Assembly: GCF_000189635.1 (NCBI RefSeq)
Contig: NW_002476172.1
Coordinates: 62,001 to 126,000, forward strand
DNA from: Tetrahymena thermophila SB210
Lineage: Eukaryota; Ciliophora; Oligohymenophorea; Hymenostomatida; Tetrahymenidae
Length of the DNA: 64,000 bases
Reading direction: 5' to 3'
Shown here: piece after piece, positions 23,778-35,836 of the stretch
Layout: the number at the start of each line of letters is the position of its first letter
Numbering within the stretch: position 1 is the first letter of the stretch
Notes under the pieces: generated by a model
Databases searched by the model: none
What the model saw: the letters and a program-made list of their open reading frames with translations, nothing else
What the model was told of the DNA's origin: nothing
Position numbers and translations under genes: made by a program

Positions 23778-26700
23778 ATGACAAATTATATTACAAAAAC
23801 GTTTGCAAAATTTGATATTTTTGGTTCTGAGGTAGGACTGAATTATTAAAAAGATAACATATTCAAGACAACATTTGGAGGATTTATGACTTTAGGTTTT
23901 TTTGCATTCTTAGGAGTATTCTTTTGGGAGAGCGTAATTTAAATGTTTTGTTACTTTGAAAAAAAGTAAAATTTGATATTTTTTAAAATTAGATTTTCTC
24001 ATTTCTGTACAAAGGTAAATAAATAAATACTGATTTTTGATACTGCCTTTATTGTGAGTTTTTAGAAAGATCGTTTAAGAGATAAATCAAACAAAATATA
24101 AACACCAAAAAAAAATCCAAAAAGACCAATGTTAAGATTCTATATTATTATAAAAGTTTATGTTTTTAATTAAATTTGATACAGTAAACAACATTTGATT
24201 TGGGTGAAATAAACTGGAAAATATTAATTTTTTTTTCTAAGGTTACTTTCTGAAATTTAATTTAAATTTGAGATATTTAAACTAAAAATTTACTAGTAAA
24301 TTTAGCGAATTTTTAATATTATTTTATTTGATAAGAAAACGTTTTTGCCACCACGAATAAGTAGTTCTCTTCAGATCCACCTACAGTTGCTCTTAACCCA
24401 AGAAATTTTATGTTTGCTGTTTAAATTAGCTAAGATGATTTCATTTAAAGTCCCTATCTGAATATCACTTTTGAAACAAGAGATTTTGTTACTTTTCCCA
24501 ACGGAACAAGAATAAAAAAGATTGTAATTAACTATTTGCAATATTAATAAATACATATCAACTCTAAAACTAATTAAAAAAGTATCCTACTTAACTAGAA
24601 CCATGTACACCAGAGCATTGGTCTTAATTGCCTAAAAATGGATTTAATTGGACAGAGGCATTCTACAAAAACGGTCTGGAACAATTTCTTTGTCCTACGT
24701 AATTATTTTAGAATTACTAAAAAATAAGCTCTTAAAAGCAAAATAATGAATAAATTAATATGTAACCTTCAAATAATATAGAAAAGATTATGAATTTATC
24801 TTAGGAGGGACATTCATTTCAAAAAACTTCTATCATTGGAGGTTTTCTGTCACTAAATGTTAAAACAATACTCTTCCAAGCGCTCTTTGGAGGCCTACTT
24901 GCAAGAGCAATTAACAATTTGAAACATATTTCAATAAGACTCCAAATATTAGATTTAAATTATATACTAGCAATTTCGTTATTAATGCTCTGGAAAGCAA
25001 AAATTATGTAAATAGCTATGTTGAAGATTCTCTCTTCTTTTAAATACAAAATAAAAATGTAATCAATCAATTTATTTATTTATTTCTTTCTTTCTTTCCT
25101 CCTTTGTTTATTTATTTGAAAAACATTAAAATGAAAGAAATTTATTATGAATTATTAGTCATACATTACATCAGATATTTACTTTAGCGAAAATGTTATC
25201 GAAACTGACCAAAGTCTGCTACCTTTTCCTAGTATATTAAATGAAACTATTGTAAATTTTCAAGCAGGAAACTTTAGACCTTAATACACATTTGGGTAGG
25301 TTGGAGATGTATTTGCAGATTTTTTTATCAGAAAAGATCCTTTTGTTTACAAGACAAATAGAAGTTTTCAAAAAATTAGCTAGATTATTTCTTACATTGG
25401 AGGATTCGCTCAGATTTTTATTTTAGTTACAGCTATTTTAGGTAAAAAATATTTTATAAAAAATAAAATAAAGAGATGATTTATTAAAATAATTTTATTT
25501 AAAATAGTTAATTAGTACAATGAATACGTTTGTACAATATCATTGGCCAATAAAATATATGACTTTTAATTTTCAAGCAATTAAGGAAAAAAGAGTAAAT
25601 AAACTTAACCTGTGTCATAAAATAATGATAATCGCAAAAGCGACGGATAATATAAGCCAAGTAGATTTGAAAGCATAACTAAAAAGAATTCTTTTGAGAC
25701 GAAATCAAATCACAATTAGATTGTTCAAACAGACTAGCTTGATTTAGAAAAGTAAGGCATTAAAAAGGATGGCTAATAGAAAATGGAGATTAATATAGCT
25801 AACAAAAACTAAAAAAAGATAATTAAAAGAGAAGATGATGGGTTGCTACCTTTCGATGAGTTGAAAGCAATTATACTATTAAGAAAACTATAACTTGAAT
25901 AGTAATAGTAAAATCATAAATTATCTGCTTTGAATCAAAAAAAACAATTAATTAAAACTGAAGAAGATACTGTGTACGAGTAATAAGAGGTAACTATAAA
26001 TTAAGTATAGATTATTGATAAGGATAAAGACTCAATAATTAAAAAAATTGATGATATTTAACCTACATATGATATTAAAATTCATAACGAACACTAAGTT
26101 TCTCCTGCACATAGGATTGAATCTAAAAATATAATGAATGAAAGTATTCATCCTGATAGTCCTTTGGAAATTGAGAAAAGAGATTTATTTTCATTAAAAG
26201 ACATTAATACAAAAAATGAAGATAAAATGACAAATATTGTTGAAAATACAAGACAAACTACCTAGTTAGATTAATATGAGTTTAAAAGCAGCTTTTAAGA
26301 ACAGCCAAATAGTAATATTAAATAAGTTTTAAAGATTTAAACTTTGAACTAAGACGTGAATTCTTGCGAAAATATATAATTTACTTACAATTAAAATTCA
26401 AACATTATAAACACACCCAATAGCAATTTAGCAAAAGATACCCCAAAATCTAAATTCTTTTCATAAAATAATATTCTCTTGCATGGTCTTGGATTTTAAA
26501 ACTAAAAGTAATTCCTCTAAAAAGAGTTTGAATTTTTGCTCAGAAAGCAATCTACTCTTAAAATGACTTTTAAATACTTTTTATATAAACTTACATGCCA
26601 AAAGTTTTTCAAGACCGAATAAGTTTTACTATTAGATAAAGTCAATTAATAGATGAAAAAAGATTTGGATATATTTACAATCGTCAATAGAATAAAGGAA

Positions 26701-27413
26701 ATTGAGAAATTTAAAAAGCTATTTTTAGACAAAAACTAATAAATTCTTTTTAATTTCTTCCCTAAACCTGTGATTTCTGTGTAAAACGAAGAAGAAAATC
26801 TAACAAGGGCAGATATAGAAGAATAATTAAAAGAAAGTAAAATGAAAGACTCTTAATAGAATGTAAGAACTCATAGGATGAGTTAATACAAATAAAAAAA
26901 GCTAAATATAAGTATAAGAATAGCAGCAATAGTACAAAAGGCTGCCACTAAATTTAAAAAACCTTTAATCTCTAAGGTAAATGAATATAAAACACTTAAC
27001 ACTTACAATATGCTCTACACTGCATATGAATAGCTTATTGCTGATGGATAAAACAGCTAGTAAAATATTCACTCAATAAAATATTATAATTAAAATTTAA
27101 TTTATTTTTTAGGTTGAATAAAAAATTAATAGAACTTCTTGGTGATGAGTTGTAAAATATATTTGAGATCTCCACAATGTAAATTTTTTTATCAAAAGTA
27201 TCTAAATTAATTTTTTAAATTTTATATAAAACGTTGGCTAACAAAGGAAAAGTAAATTAAAAGTAGAATATTACATAAATGATACATTAAAATAAGATTT
27301 AATAATAAATCGAGTTAGTAGATTTAAATAACAAAAGAAAGATTTTCTCTGAATAAATAACTTCAATACCTTCAACTGAAAGAAAATTAGGCTCTTATTA
27401 AAGCTAATAATGA
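23778..27413 (+). CDS. Two-pass membrane protein, paralog C, altered last intron
   Basis: Same family and exon order as copies A and B, starting MTNYITKTFAKFDIFG, with both hydrophobic segments, ectodomain cysteines and the conserved tail block. All exons are open. One difference from the family is the reading KLTCQKFF in the tail block (KLTCHKFF elsewhere). The last intron has changed. In copy B it is 53 nt and ends in AAAG before GTTGGC; here the same place reads AAAAC before GTTGGC, so the acceptor AG is gone and the segment 27179-27232 is 54 nt. Read through, it adds 18 codons without TGA and rejoins the normal frame of the terminal exon (LANKGK...), ending at TGA 27411. The product could therefore carry an 18-residue insertion, or splicing could use a cryptic site. 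Which occurs cannot be decided from sequence. Confidence 0.8.
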
Positions 27414-28950
27414 ATAAATAGTTTAGAATTTATTTTATAAAACTATAAGTAATAAATTTATATTTTATATTTTTAAAGTTAAATTTAAATAATTTAGCTT
27501 TTTTGGAATTTTGATTAATTAATATTGTCAATAAAAATAGTTAAAATTTATTTATACAAACATAAACTTACATACATTGCATGAATTTAAAACTAAAAAC
27601 CCTCTTTATAAAATTATTTGATTAAAAATTACTCTAAAAGTTCTGTTACTTTACTTAAGTAAATTTAATTCTTAAATTTTGTTTTGTTTAATAAGTAATC
27701 TATTAATTTACCAAAATATTGAAATTATTATTATAAAAATAAATCTTTCTATCTATATTTTAGATTAAGTTATCCTATACAAAATATATAAAAATAAATC
27801 TTATTATATATAATTCGAATATATTTTTATATTTATTTGTGGTTTTTTATCAGTCTAAATATTCTTGATACCTAATTTTCTCAAGTTATCACAGCTAATA
27901 TTGGTAAAGCAAAAAACTAAGTAATTATCATCTCATAATTATTCTGTCAGTCTAACACATAAATTACTTTTTCCAAAACCGCTTGGAAAATTTCCCAAGA
28001 AAAACTTTTGAAAAAACAATTTGATCGTTTCATTCAGTGATCTTAATCGATACATATCGATTAGAGAATCTTTTTATGATAATTGATAATTAGAAATTAA
28101 GAGGATTTAAATATCTATGATTGAAAAAACAAACGATTGAAGTATCGATAATCGAAAAAAAGTAGGATTTAAAAATCAATAATGAAAAATCAAGATAAAA
28201 TATGAAATGAAATAATAAGAAGGGAATTAATTAATTAATAATAAAAGTGAAAGTTGAAAAATAAAAAAATAGTTAAATTAGCAATAAAGGAAATGAGAGA
28301 AAAAAAATATCAAATAAACAAATTAAAAAAGTTATATTGTTTTAAATTTATTTTATTAAAAATATCACAATCAAATCAAATAAACTGTTTTTATCTAGAT
28401 ATAATAAATGGGGGCATTTATAGCCAATAAATTCGAAATTGATATTTAACATACTAACTTTTCTTCTCCAGGCATTTTACTTAGAGGGCTAGATTTTTCA
28501 CTTTTTTCTAAAACATAATAAATATCTATTTTTTTTAATTATCCAATTACAAAATATATAAAATAAAACATTTTATATTATATTATTCAAATATTTTTAT
28601 TTTTATTCATCAGTTTTTCGCCACATTTTTATCACCAACAAAAACTTACTAGAAATTTAACTAATCTTTTTGATTTGATACACTTTAATATTAGTTATTA
28701 AGTTTAATTGTCTTTTTAATACCTATTAATAGGAATTAGTGTAAATAACTACAAATAAATTGAATAAAGTTTTTAAATTAAAAAATTATATTCTAAATCA
28801 ATAAATAATAAAATTAGCACAATAAAAAAATAGTAAAAATAAATAAAATAAAAAGATAATAAATCTATAGAAAGAGTTAATTATTTTTATTGCTTTAAAT
28901 CTAATTTTATATTCAAAAATATCAGAATCCAAAAAGATAAACTGTTTTAC
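27414..28950. other. 3' flank of copy C plus an orphan flank copy
   Basis: The first 500 bp are the shared 3' flank. A second, isolated copy of that flank (anchor AATTATCCAATTACAAAATA near 28538) lies next to the LRR gene, without a membrane-protein gene before it. Between them is unique DNA with a TAATCGATA/TATCGATTA inverted repeat (28044-28063). The 3' end of the LRR gene should lie here, but its last exon could not be defined. Confidence 0.5.
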
Positions 28951-31900
28951 TAAAGATAAAGTGCCAAATTGGAGAGTTTAGTGCACTTTCCTAAACCAGA
29001 ACATAAGCCAAATTTACCAGCTGCACCAATATTATTACCCCTTTTTAAATATTGGTGAAAAAATAAAGAGTTGATTTATTTGTTAGGAGGAAAAAATGAA
29101 GAAAAAATATGAAATGAATTAATAAAAAATGAAAAAATGAGTTAAATTAGCTAACAAGAAAATAATAAAAAACTTTAGAATAATAAAAAATCAAATAAAA
29201 AGATTATAAATAAAATAAATTAAAAAAGTTTTTTAATTTGTATATTAAAAATATCACTATCTAAAACAAATAAACTGTTTTTACTTAAGATGAAGTGTTA
29301 AATTTGAGAGATTAGTGCACTTTCCTAAACCAGAACATAAACCTGATGTACCATTTGCATCAATTTAATTTTTCCTTTTTAAATAATGAAGAAAAAATAT
29401 TTAGTTAATCAGCTATTTAGAGTAAAAAAATAAAGAAATAAAATGAAATAATAAGATATGAAGCAATTAAAAAAAAGAATTTGAAAATAAAAAATGAGTT
29501 AATTAGCAATCAAACAAAGAAAGAAAAAATAAAAAAATCAAGCAATATTACAAAAAAGAAAATAAATTAAAAGAGTTATATTGATTTAAATTTATTTTTA
29601 TATTAATAAATATCAGAATCCAAAATTAATAAACTGTTTTTACGATAGTTTAAGTGTTAAATTTTAGAGATTAGTACACTTCCCTAGACCAGAACCTAAA
29701 CCTGATACTCCTTCATCACCAATTTTATTGTTACTTTTTAAAGATTGAAGAAAAACAATTTAGGTAATTATTTATTTAAATGGAAAAAATGAAGAAAGAA
29801 TAGAAATGAAATAATATGAAATAAATTCATAAAATAAATTTAAATGTTTGAAATGAAAAATGAGTTAGATTAAGATAGGAATTAAAAAATAAATAGAATA
29901 AAAAGCTCATAAATAAATTCAAATAATTAAATTGATTTATATTTATTTTTATAATAAAATATATCACAATCAAAAATAAATAAACTGTTTTTTACTGAAG
30001 ATGAAGTGTTAAATTTGAGAGATGAGTACACTTTCCTAGACAAGAACCTAAACCTGATGCACCAGTTTGACCAATTTTATTGTTACTTTTTAGATATTAA
30101 AGAAAAATAATAAAGTTTATGACTTAGTTAGAAGGAAAAAATGAAAAAACATAAGAAATAATAAAAAATTAATTAATAATGAAAGAAAAAGTTAAAAATA
30201 AAATCATAAGTTAAATTAAGAAAGAAAGAAAAAAATAAGAAAATACAAGCAGAAAAAAAAAGGAAAATTAAATCAAATATGAAAAAATAAATAAATTATA
30301 TTAGCTAGTCAGTTATTTTGTTTTAAATCCATTTTTATATTAAAGAATATAACAATTCTAAGTAGTATTGTTTTTACTCAAGATAAAGTGTCAAATTTGA
30401 AAGATTAGCACACTTTCTTAAACCAGAGCCTAAGCTTGATCCACCAGTTGCACTAATTTTATTGTTACTTTTTAAATATTGAAGAAAAAATAAATATTTA
30501 ATTTGTTAGTTAGATAGATAGAAATAATGAAGAAAAAATAAAAAATAAAATAATAAAAAACAAATCATTTAATGGTAAAAGTAAATTTTAAAAATGAAAA
30601 AATGAGTTAAATTAACAATCAAGCATATAAACAAAGAAAAAAATAAGAAAACATAAGCAGAATAAATAAAATCAAATAAATAAAATATATCAAAATCATA
30701 AACAAATAAATTGTTTTTTACTCAAGATGAAGTGTCAAATTAGAGAGTTTAGTACACTTTCCTAAACCAGAACCTAAGCTTGATACACAGCTTTAAGGCG
30801 ATATTACAAATTATTTTTAATAATAATTATGTTTTTTCATGTTTAATATAATGTTTTTTTGATATTTAAATACCTCTTTTATCTTTCACTTTTGATTTTT
30901 ACTAAAAATCTTAATACCTCATTCCTTTTTTATGAGAAATGAGAGTCGAGGGAAAAGGTAATATGGTAATAAGAAACGAATTAATCAATAATAAAAGCAA
31001 AAAAAAATGATAAAAGGAGTTGAATTAGCAAATAAAAAAAGGAAAATATAAGAAAACGTAGTCAGAATAAAGTTTAAAAATAAATTCAAAGAGTAATACT
31101 GTTTTAAATTCATTTTTTATATCAAAAAAATCGAAATTAAAACAAGTAAACTGTTTTTACCTCATACAAAGTGTCAAATTTGAGAGATTAGTGCAATTTG
31201 CTAAACCAGAACCAAAGCCTGCATCACCTCCAATATTATTGGCCCTTTTTAAAAATTGAAGAAAAAATATATTGTCAATTAGTTATATTTGAAGGATAAA
31301 ATGAAGAAATAATATGAAATAATAAAAGAATAATTACTTTATTAATAATAAAAACAAAAATTGATAAAGAAAAAATGAGTGTAATTAACAAACAAACAAA
31401 TAAAAAATAAAATAAAACAAATAAATAAAAACAGAAAAATAAATCAAATAAAAAGCTAATAAATAAATTAAAAAAATTATTTATATTATTTCATTCAATT
31501 ATATATTAAAAAATATCAGAATCCAAAAATAAAAAATAAACTGTTTTTACTCAAGATAAAGTGTCAAATTTGTGAGATTAGTGCATTTTCCTAAACCATA
31601 ACCTAAGTATGATAGACCTTCATCGCCAATTTAATTAGACCTTTTTAAGTATTAAAGGAAAAATATATTATTAATTAGTTAATAATTAATGTGAAAAAAC
31701 GAAGAAAGATAATAAAAAATAAATTTATTAATAAAAAAAACAAAAATTGAAAAAGAAAAAGCGAGATAAATTAACAAAGAAACAAAGAAAGAAAAAAAAC
31801 ACAACCAGAATAAAAAAAAAATAAATCAAATAAATAGATAATTAATAATTAAATTAAAAAAGTTAGATATATTATTTTAAATTCATTTTTATATTAAAAA

Positions 31901-34600
31901 AGTATCATAAAAAAAAAAAAATTAATGTTTTTACTCAAAATAAATTGTCAAATTTGAAAGATTAGTGCAATTTGCTAAACCAGAACCTAAGCCTGATACA
32001 CTATTTCCACCAATATTACTACTCCTTTTTATATATTTAAGAAAAAATATAAGTTAATTAGTAAATTAGAAGTAAAAAATGAAGAAAAAATATGAAATAT
32101 TAAAAAATAAATTTATTAATTACTAAATTCATTTTTATATAAAAAAATATCACAATTCAAAACAAATAAACTGTTTTTACCTAAGATAAAGTATTAAATT
32201 TGAAAGGGTAGTGCATTTTGCTAAACCAGAACCTATGCCTGATGCACCAGTTGCACAAATAATATTACCCCTTTTTAAATTAAGAAAAAATATTAAATAA
32301 TAAATAATTAATAAATTAGAAATAAAAAAAGGTTGAAAATAAAAAAATATGTTAAATAAATAACAAGCAAAGAAAGAAGACAAAAAATTTTAGATAAATA
32401 AAAAGAAAAATAAATAAATAAATTTAAAAATTTAGTTTTATTGTTTTCAAAAATTATTATATTAAAAAATATCTCAATCAAAAGCAAATAAACTGTTTTT
32501 ACTCAAGAGAAAGTTCAAAATATGAGAGTTTATTGCATTTTCCCAAGCCATAACCTAAACTACTTATACCAATTGCACCAATATTATTATCTCTTTTTAA
32601 ATATTGTAGAAAGTTAGAACGAAATAATATGAAATTAATTAATGAATTAAAAATAAAAGCAAAAGTTGAAAAAGAAAAATAAATCAAATAAAAAACCAAT
32701 ACATACATAAAAAGAATTATTTATTTTGTTTTAAAATCATTTTTATTTTAAAAAATATCACAATCCTAAACAAATAAACAGTTTTTACTTCATTTTAAGT
32801 ATCAAGCTTGAGAGATTAGAGCTATTTCCTAAGCCAGTACCTAAGCCTGCTGACCCTTCATTACCAATATTATTGTTACTTTTTAAGTGTTGGTTAAACA
32901 ATATATTGTTAATAAGTGAGAAAGAAGTGAAAAAAACACAAATAAAATAAAATATGAAAAGAAAAATAAATGAAATAAAAAGCAATAACGAAATTAAAAT
33001 AGTTATTTAAATTGTTTTATATACATTTTTATATTTAAAATTATAAAAATAAACTGTTTTTACTAAAGATAAAGTGTCAATTTAGAGAGATTAGCGCATT
33101 TTCCTAAACCAGAACCTAAAAATGATGCACCCTTTGGGCCAATTTTATTAGACCTTTTTAAATATTAAATAAAAATATTTAGTTAATTCGTTTAAAAAAT
33201 AATAATAATATTAAACAATTAGAAATTAATAAATAAAAATAGTAAAAGTTGAAAACTAACTAATGAGTTAAATTAACATAGAAAAAATAAAAAAAACATA
33301 ATTAAAATAAGAAAAAAAGAAAAATTAATTAAATAAAAAGCTATTAATAAATTAGAGCTAGATTGATTTAAATTCATTTATCATTGACAAATATCAGAAT
33401 ATAAAACAAATAAACTGTTTTTACTCAAGATGTAGTGCCAAATTTTAGAGATTAGTGCACTATCCTAAACCAAAACATAAGTCTGATACACCTTCTTCGC
33501 CAATTTGATTTCGCCTTTATAAATGTTGATATAGTTAATAAGTAAATTAGAAGGAAAAAATTAAGAAAAATATCAAATAATAAGAAATAAATTAATTTAT
33601 AATATCAGCAAAAGTGAATAAAAAAAGAAATAAATAAATTTAAAGAGTTTATTTGTTTTAAATTCATTTTAACATTAAAAAATATCACAATCCGAAACAA
33701 ATTAAATATTTTTACTGAAGTTGAAGTGTCAAATTCTAGAGATTAGAGCATTTTCCTAAACCAGAACATAAGCCTGATGCACCAATTGCACCAATTTAAT
33801 TTTCTCTATTTAAATATTGAAGAAAAAATATATAGTTAATTAGTTACTTAGAACAAAATGAAGAAAAAATATGAAATGATAAAAATTAAAACAATTTGTA
33901 ATAATATCAGAAGTTGAAAATTAAAAATGAGTTAAATCAGCAAAGAAAGAAAAAAAACACAAGAGGAATAAAAATAAGAAAAATGAATCAATAAAAAGCA
34001 AATAAATAAATAAAATAAAATAGTTAGTTTTGTTGTTTTAAGTTAATTTTTATATTAAAAATATCAGAATCCAAAACACATAAATTATTTTTACGAAAGT
34101 TCAAGAGTCAAATCTGAGAGATTAATGCACTTTCCTAAACCAAAACCTAAACTTGATACACCTTCATCACCCATTTGATTGTTACTTTATAAATATTAAA
34201 GAGAAAATAAAGAACTAATTAGTTGGATAAAAAGTAAATCAAGAAAAATATCAATTAATAAGAAACGAACGAACTAATTAATCAATAATATAGGAAAAAG
34301 TTTAAAATGAAAAAATGATTTTTTTTTAACAAATAAACAAATAAAGAAAAATAAAATTCAATCAGAATAAAATAAGAAAAATAAGTTAAATAAAAACAAT
34401 GAACTAAATTAAAATAGCTAGTTATATTGTTTTAAATTCATTTTTATATTAAAAAAATACCAAGAATTCAAAATAAATAAACTGTTTTACATAAGACAAA
34501 GTATCAAATTTGAGAGATTAGTGCAGTTTGCTAAATGAGAACCTAAGCTTGATGCACGAATTGCACGAATATTACTACTCCTTTTTAAATATTGGAGATA
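28951..34600 (-). repeat. Tandem array of exon+intron cassettes, period about 250-440 bp
   Basis: Successive exon starts are separated by 246 to 439 bp, and the introns are repeated too: after the donor comes CAGTTTATTTG, and before each acceptor an AT-rich stretch whose complement includes AAAATGAAGAAAAAATATGAAAT. The array therefore arose by duplication of genomic cassettes, not of coding sequence alone. Intron length varies through AT-rich indels while exon length is held at 90 nt in nearly all units, which suggests selection on the exons. Confidence 0.85.
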
Positions 34601-34864
34601 AAATAAAAGTATTAAAAAATGAATAGTTAATTAAAAATAAAAGTAAAAATAAAAATTGTGTGAAAATTAATTAAGTCAAAATAATTAAAAAATGTTTTAT
34701 AAATAAAAATGAATGAATATTAATGAGAATTTTATTTAAAAAATAATATGTAAATAATTTGAAAATTAAATATAAAATAGTAATAAATAATAGTAAAAAT
34801 AGTCTTAATAAATTAGATAAACCTCAGAACAATATGGATACTCTAATTAGACTAAAGAGAAGAG
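28951..34864 (-). CDS. Leucine-rich-repeat gene, one repeat per 90-nt exon (ends uncertain)
   Basis: A minus-strand series of exons, each 90 nt and of identical phase (1 nt, 29 codons, 2 nt), each with acceptor TTTAAAAAG or similar and donor GTAAAAACAG. Exons lie at 34491-34580, 34095-34184, 33716-33805, 33425-33514, 33064-33153, 32789-32878, 32503-32592, 32181-32270, 31935-32024, 31551-31640, 31161-31244 (84 nt), a broken one at about 30722-30790, 30378-30467, 29996-30085, 29644-29733, 29285-29374 and 28951-29040; a 42-nt exon 34823-34864 probably precedes them. Consensus NNIGxxGxSGLGSGLGKC then T.LSNLTLxL, an RI-like LRR unit of 30 residues, expected to form a curved solenoid for protein binding. 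All full exons are free of TGA in this phase, so any number can be skipped or duplicated without frame loss. Start and end exons are not established; an ORF at 35645-35836 may be the 5' exon. Confidence 0.75.
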
Positions 34865-35644
34865 CTTAAAAACTTTTTTTATTAGCAAAAATAAATTTAA
34901 AGAATATAAATAATAAAATAAATATTCACTTCTTCTAGATCTTCAAAATAAATATTCTATGGTTTCATTTATTTTTATTATTTCAAAAATGTTGAATAGC
35001 AATTTATAAAAATTAATTATAAATAAATTTATTAAAAAAAATAAATCTACTTTTATTTCAAATTAATTTAGATAAAATAAACAGTAAATTTTTATAATTA
35101 TCAAATATTAATTTATAAATTTGCTTTTAGGAAGAAAATATATTATAAAAAACTTAGTGAAACATTTGTTTTAAAATATTAATATTAATATTGAAAATGT
35201 ATCCTAAAATATATAATAAGAATTAGAGTTTGGTATATTTATGTTGAAAAAAATGTTGTAATCAAAGTACTTAATTTTGAATATAATTATTTTTATTTAG
35301 TAGATTTTTCTGTTTTAGTCAATTAACTAATGAGGGGAGTATTTTATATATATTAAAATCTCATTTATTGCTATTCTTGAATAATTATTTCTCTAGTCGA
35401 AAATAAATATTGGTTAGAATAGTAAATATTAATTTATAAATTAAAATAATAAATAAAGGTATCGAAATAGGTTTGTTTTGAACCTAAACAGACAAACAAA
35501 AAAAATTAAAAATGTTTAATCAAAGATTTAATTTACAAAGATTTTCAAAATTTAATCTTTTTTTTTTCATCTAAAAATTTATCTAAATTTCTTTTAATTA
35601 AATATTAATTAGTATAGATGGCCTATCCAAGATTAAAAAGGCAT
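34865..35644. other. AT-rich DNA between LRR exons and a possible 5' exon
   Basis: No open coding stretch of note on either strand. It may be a first intron of the minus-strand LRR gene, connecting the ORF at 35645-35836 to the 42-nt exon at 34823-34864. Confidence 0.4.
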
Positions 35645-35836
35645 TCAACTCTAATTAAAAGTAACATTTTTTAAACTATTGTAAATGTTTGATAATGTGA
35701 AAATCTTTGGGTAGGGATATAAGGGTTACTGAGGATTAGGTTTACCATGGATAGTTATTTTTGGTTATAGTGGTATTGTGTATCTGTCGAGAAAAGTAAG
35801 GGTCTCTTGGTGATAACAGATATTGGACTAGGTCAT
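35645..35836 (-). CDS. 63-codon C-rich ORF, possible first exon of the LRR gene
   Basis: Starts with ATG at 35836 and reaches TGA at 35647-35645 in the ciliate code. The translation is rich in proline and looks structured compared with random AT-rich reading (for example LDRYTIPLQPKITIHGKPN and PLYPYPKIFTL). Base composition is clearly less AT-biased than both sides. It lies upstream of, and on the same strand as, the LRR exons and about 1 kb head-to-head from copy D, where a 5' exon is expected. A donor before the TGA (A/GTTGAATG) is possible but weak. It could equally be a separate small gene or a fragment. No family recognised. Confidence 0.4.

Noticed and set aside
28452-28471. TACTAAC followed by a pyrimidine tract and CAG on the + strand
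   Set aside because: It looks like a textbook 3' splice site, but no open exon with gene-like composition follows and no donor is evident.
32177-32985. Minus-strand standard-code ORFs of 66-69 codons
   Set aside because: Each is one LRR exon read on into its flanking intron DNA; the 90-nt exon model with splice sites explains them better.
28951-34600. Regularly spaced repeats resembling a CRISPR array
   Set aside because: Units are 250-440 bp, contain 90-nt coding exons with splice sites, and the genome is a eukaryote with ciliate code and introns.
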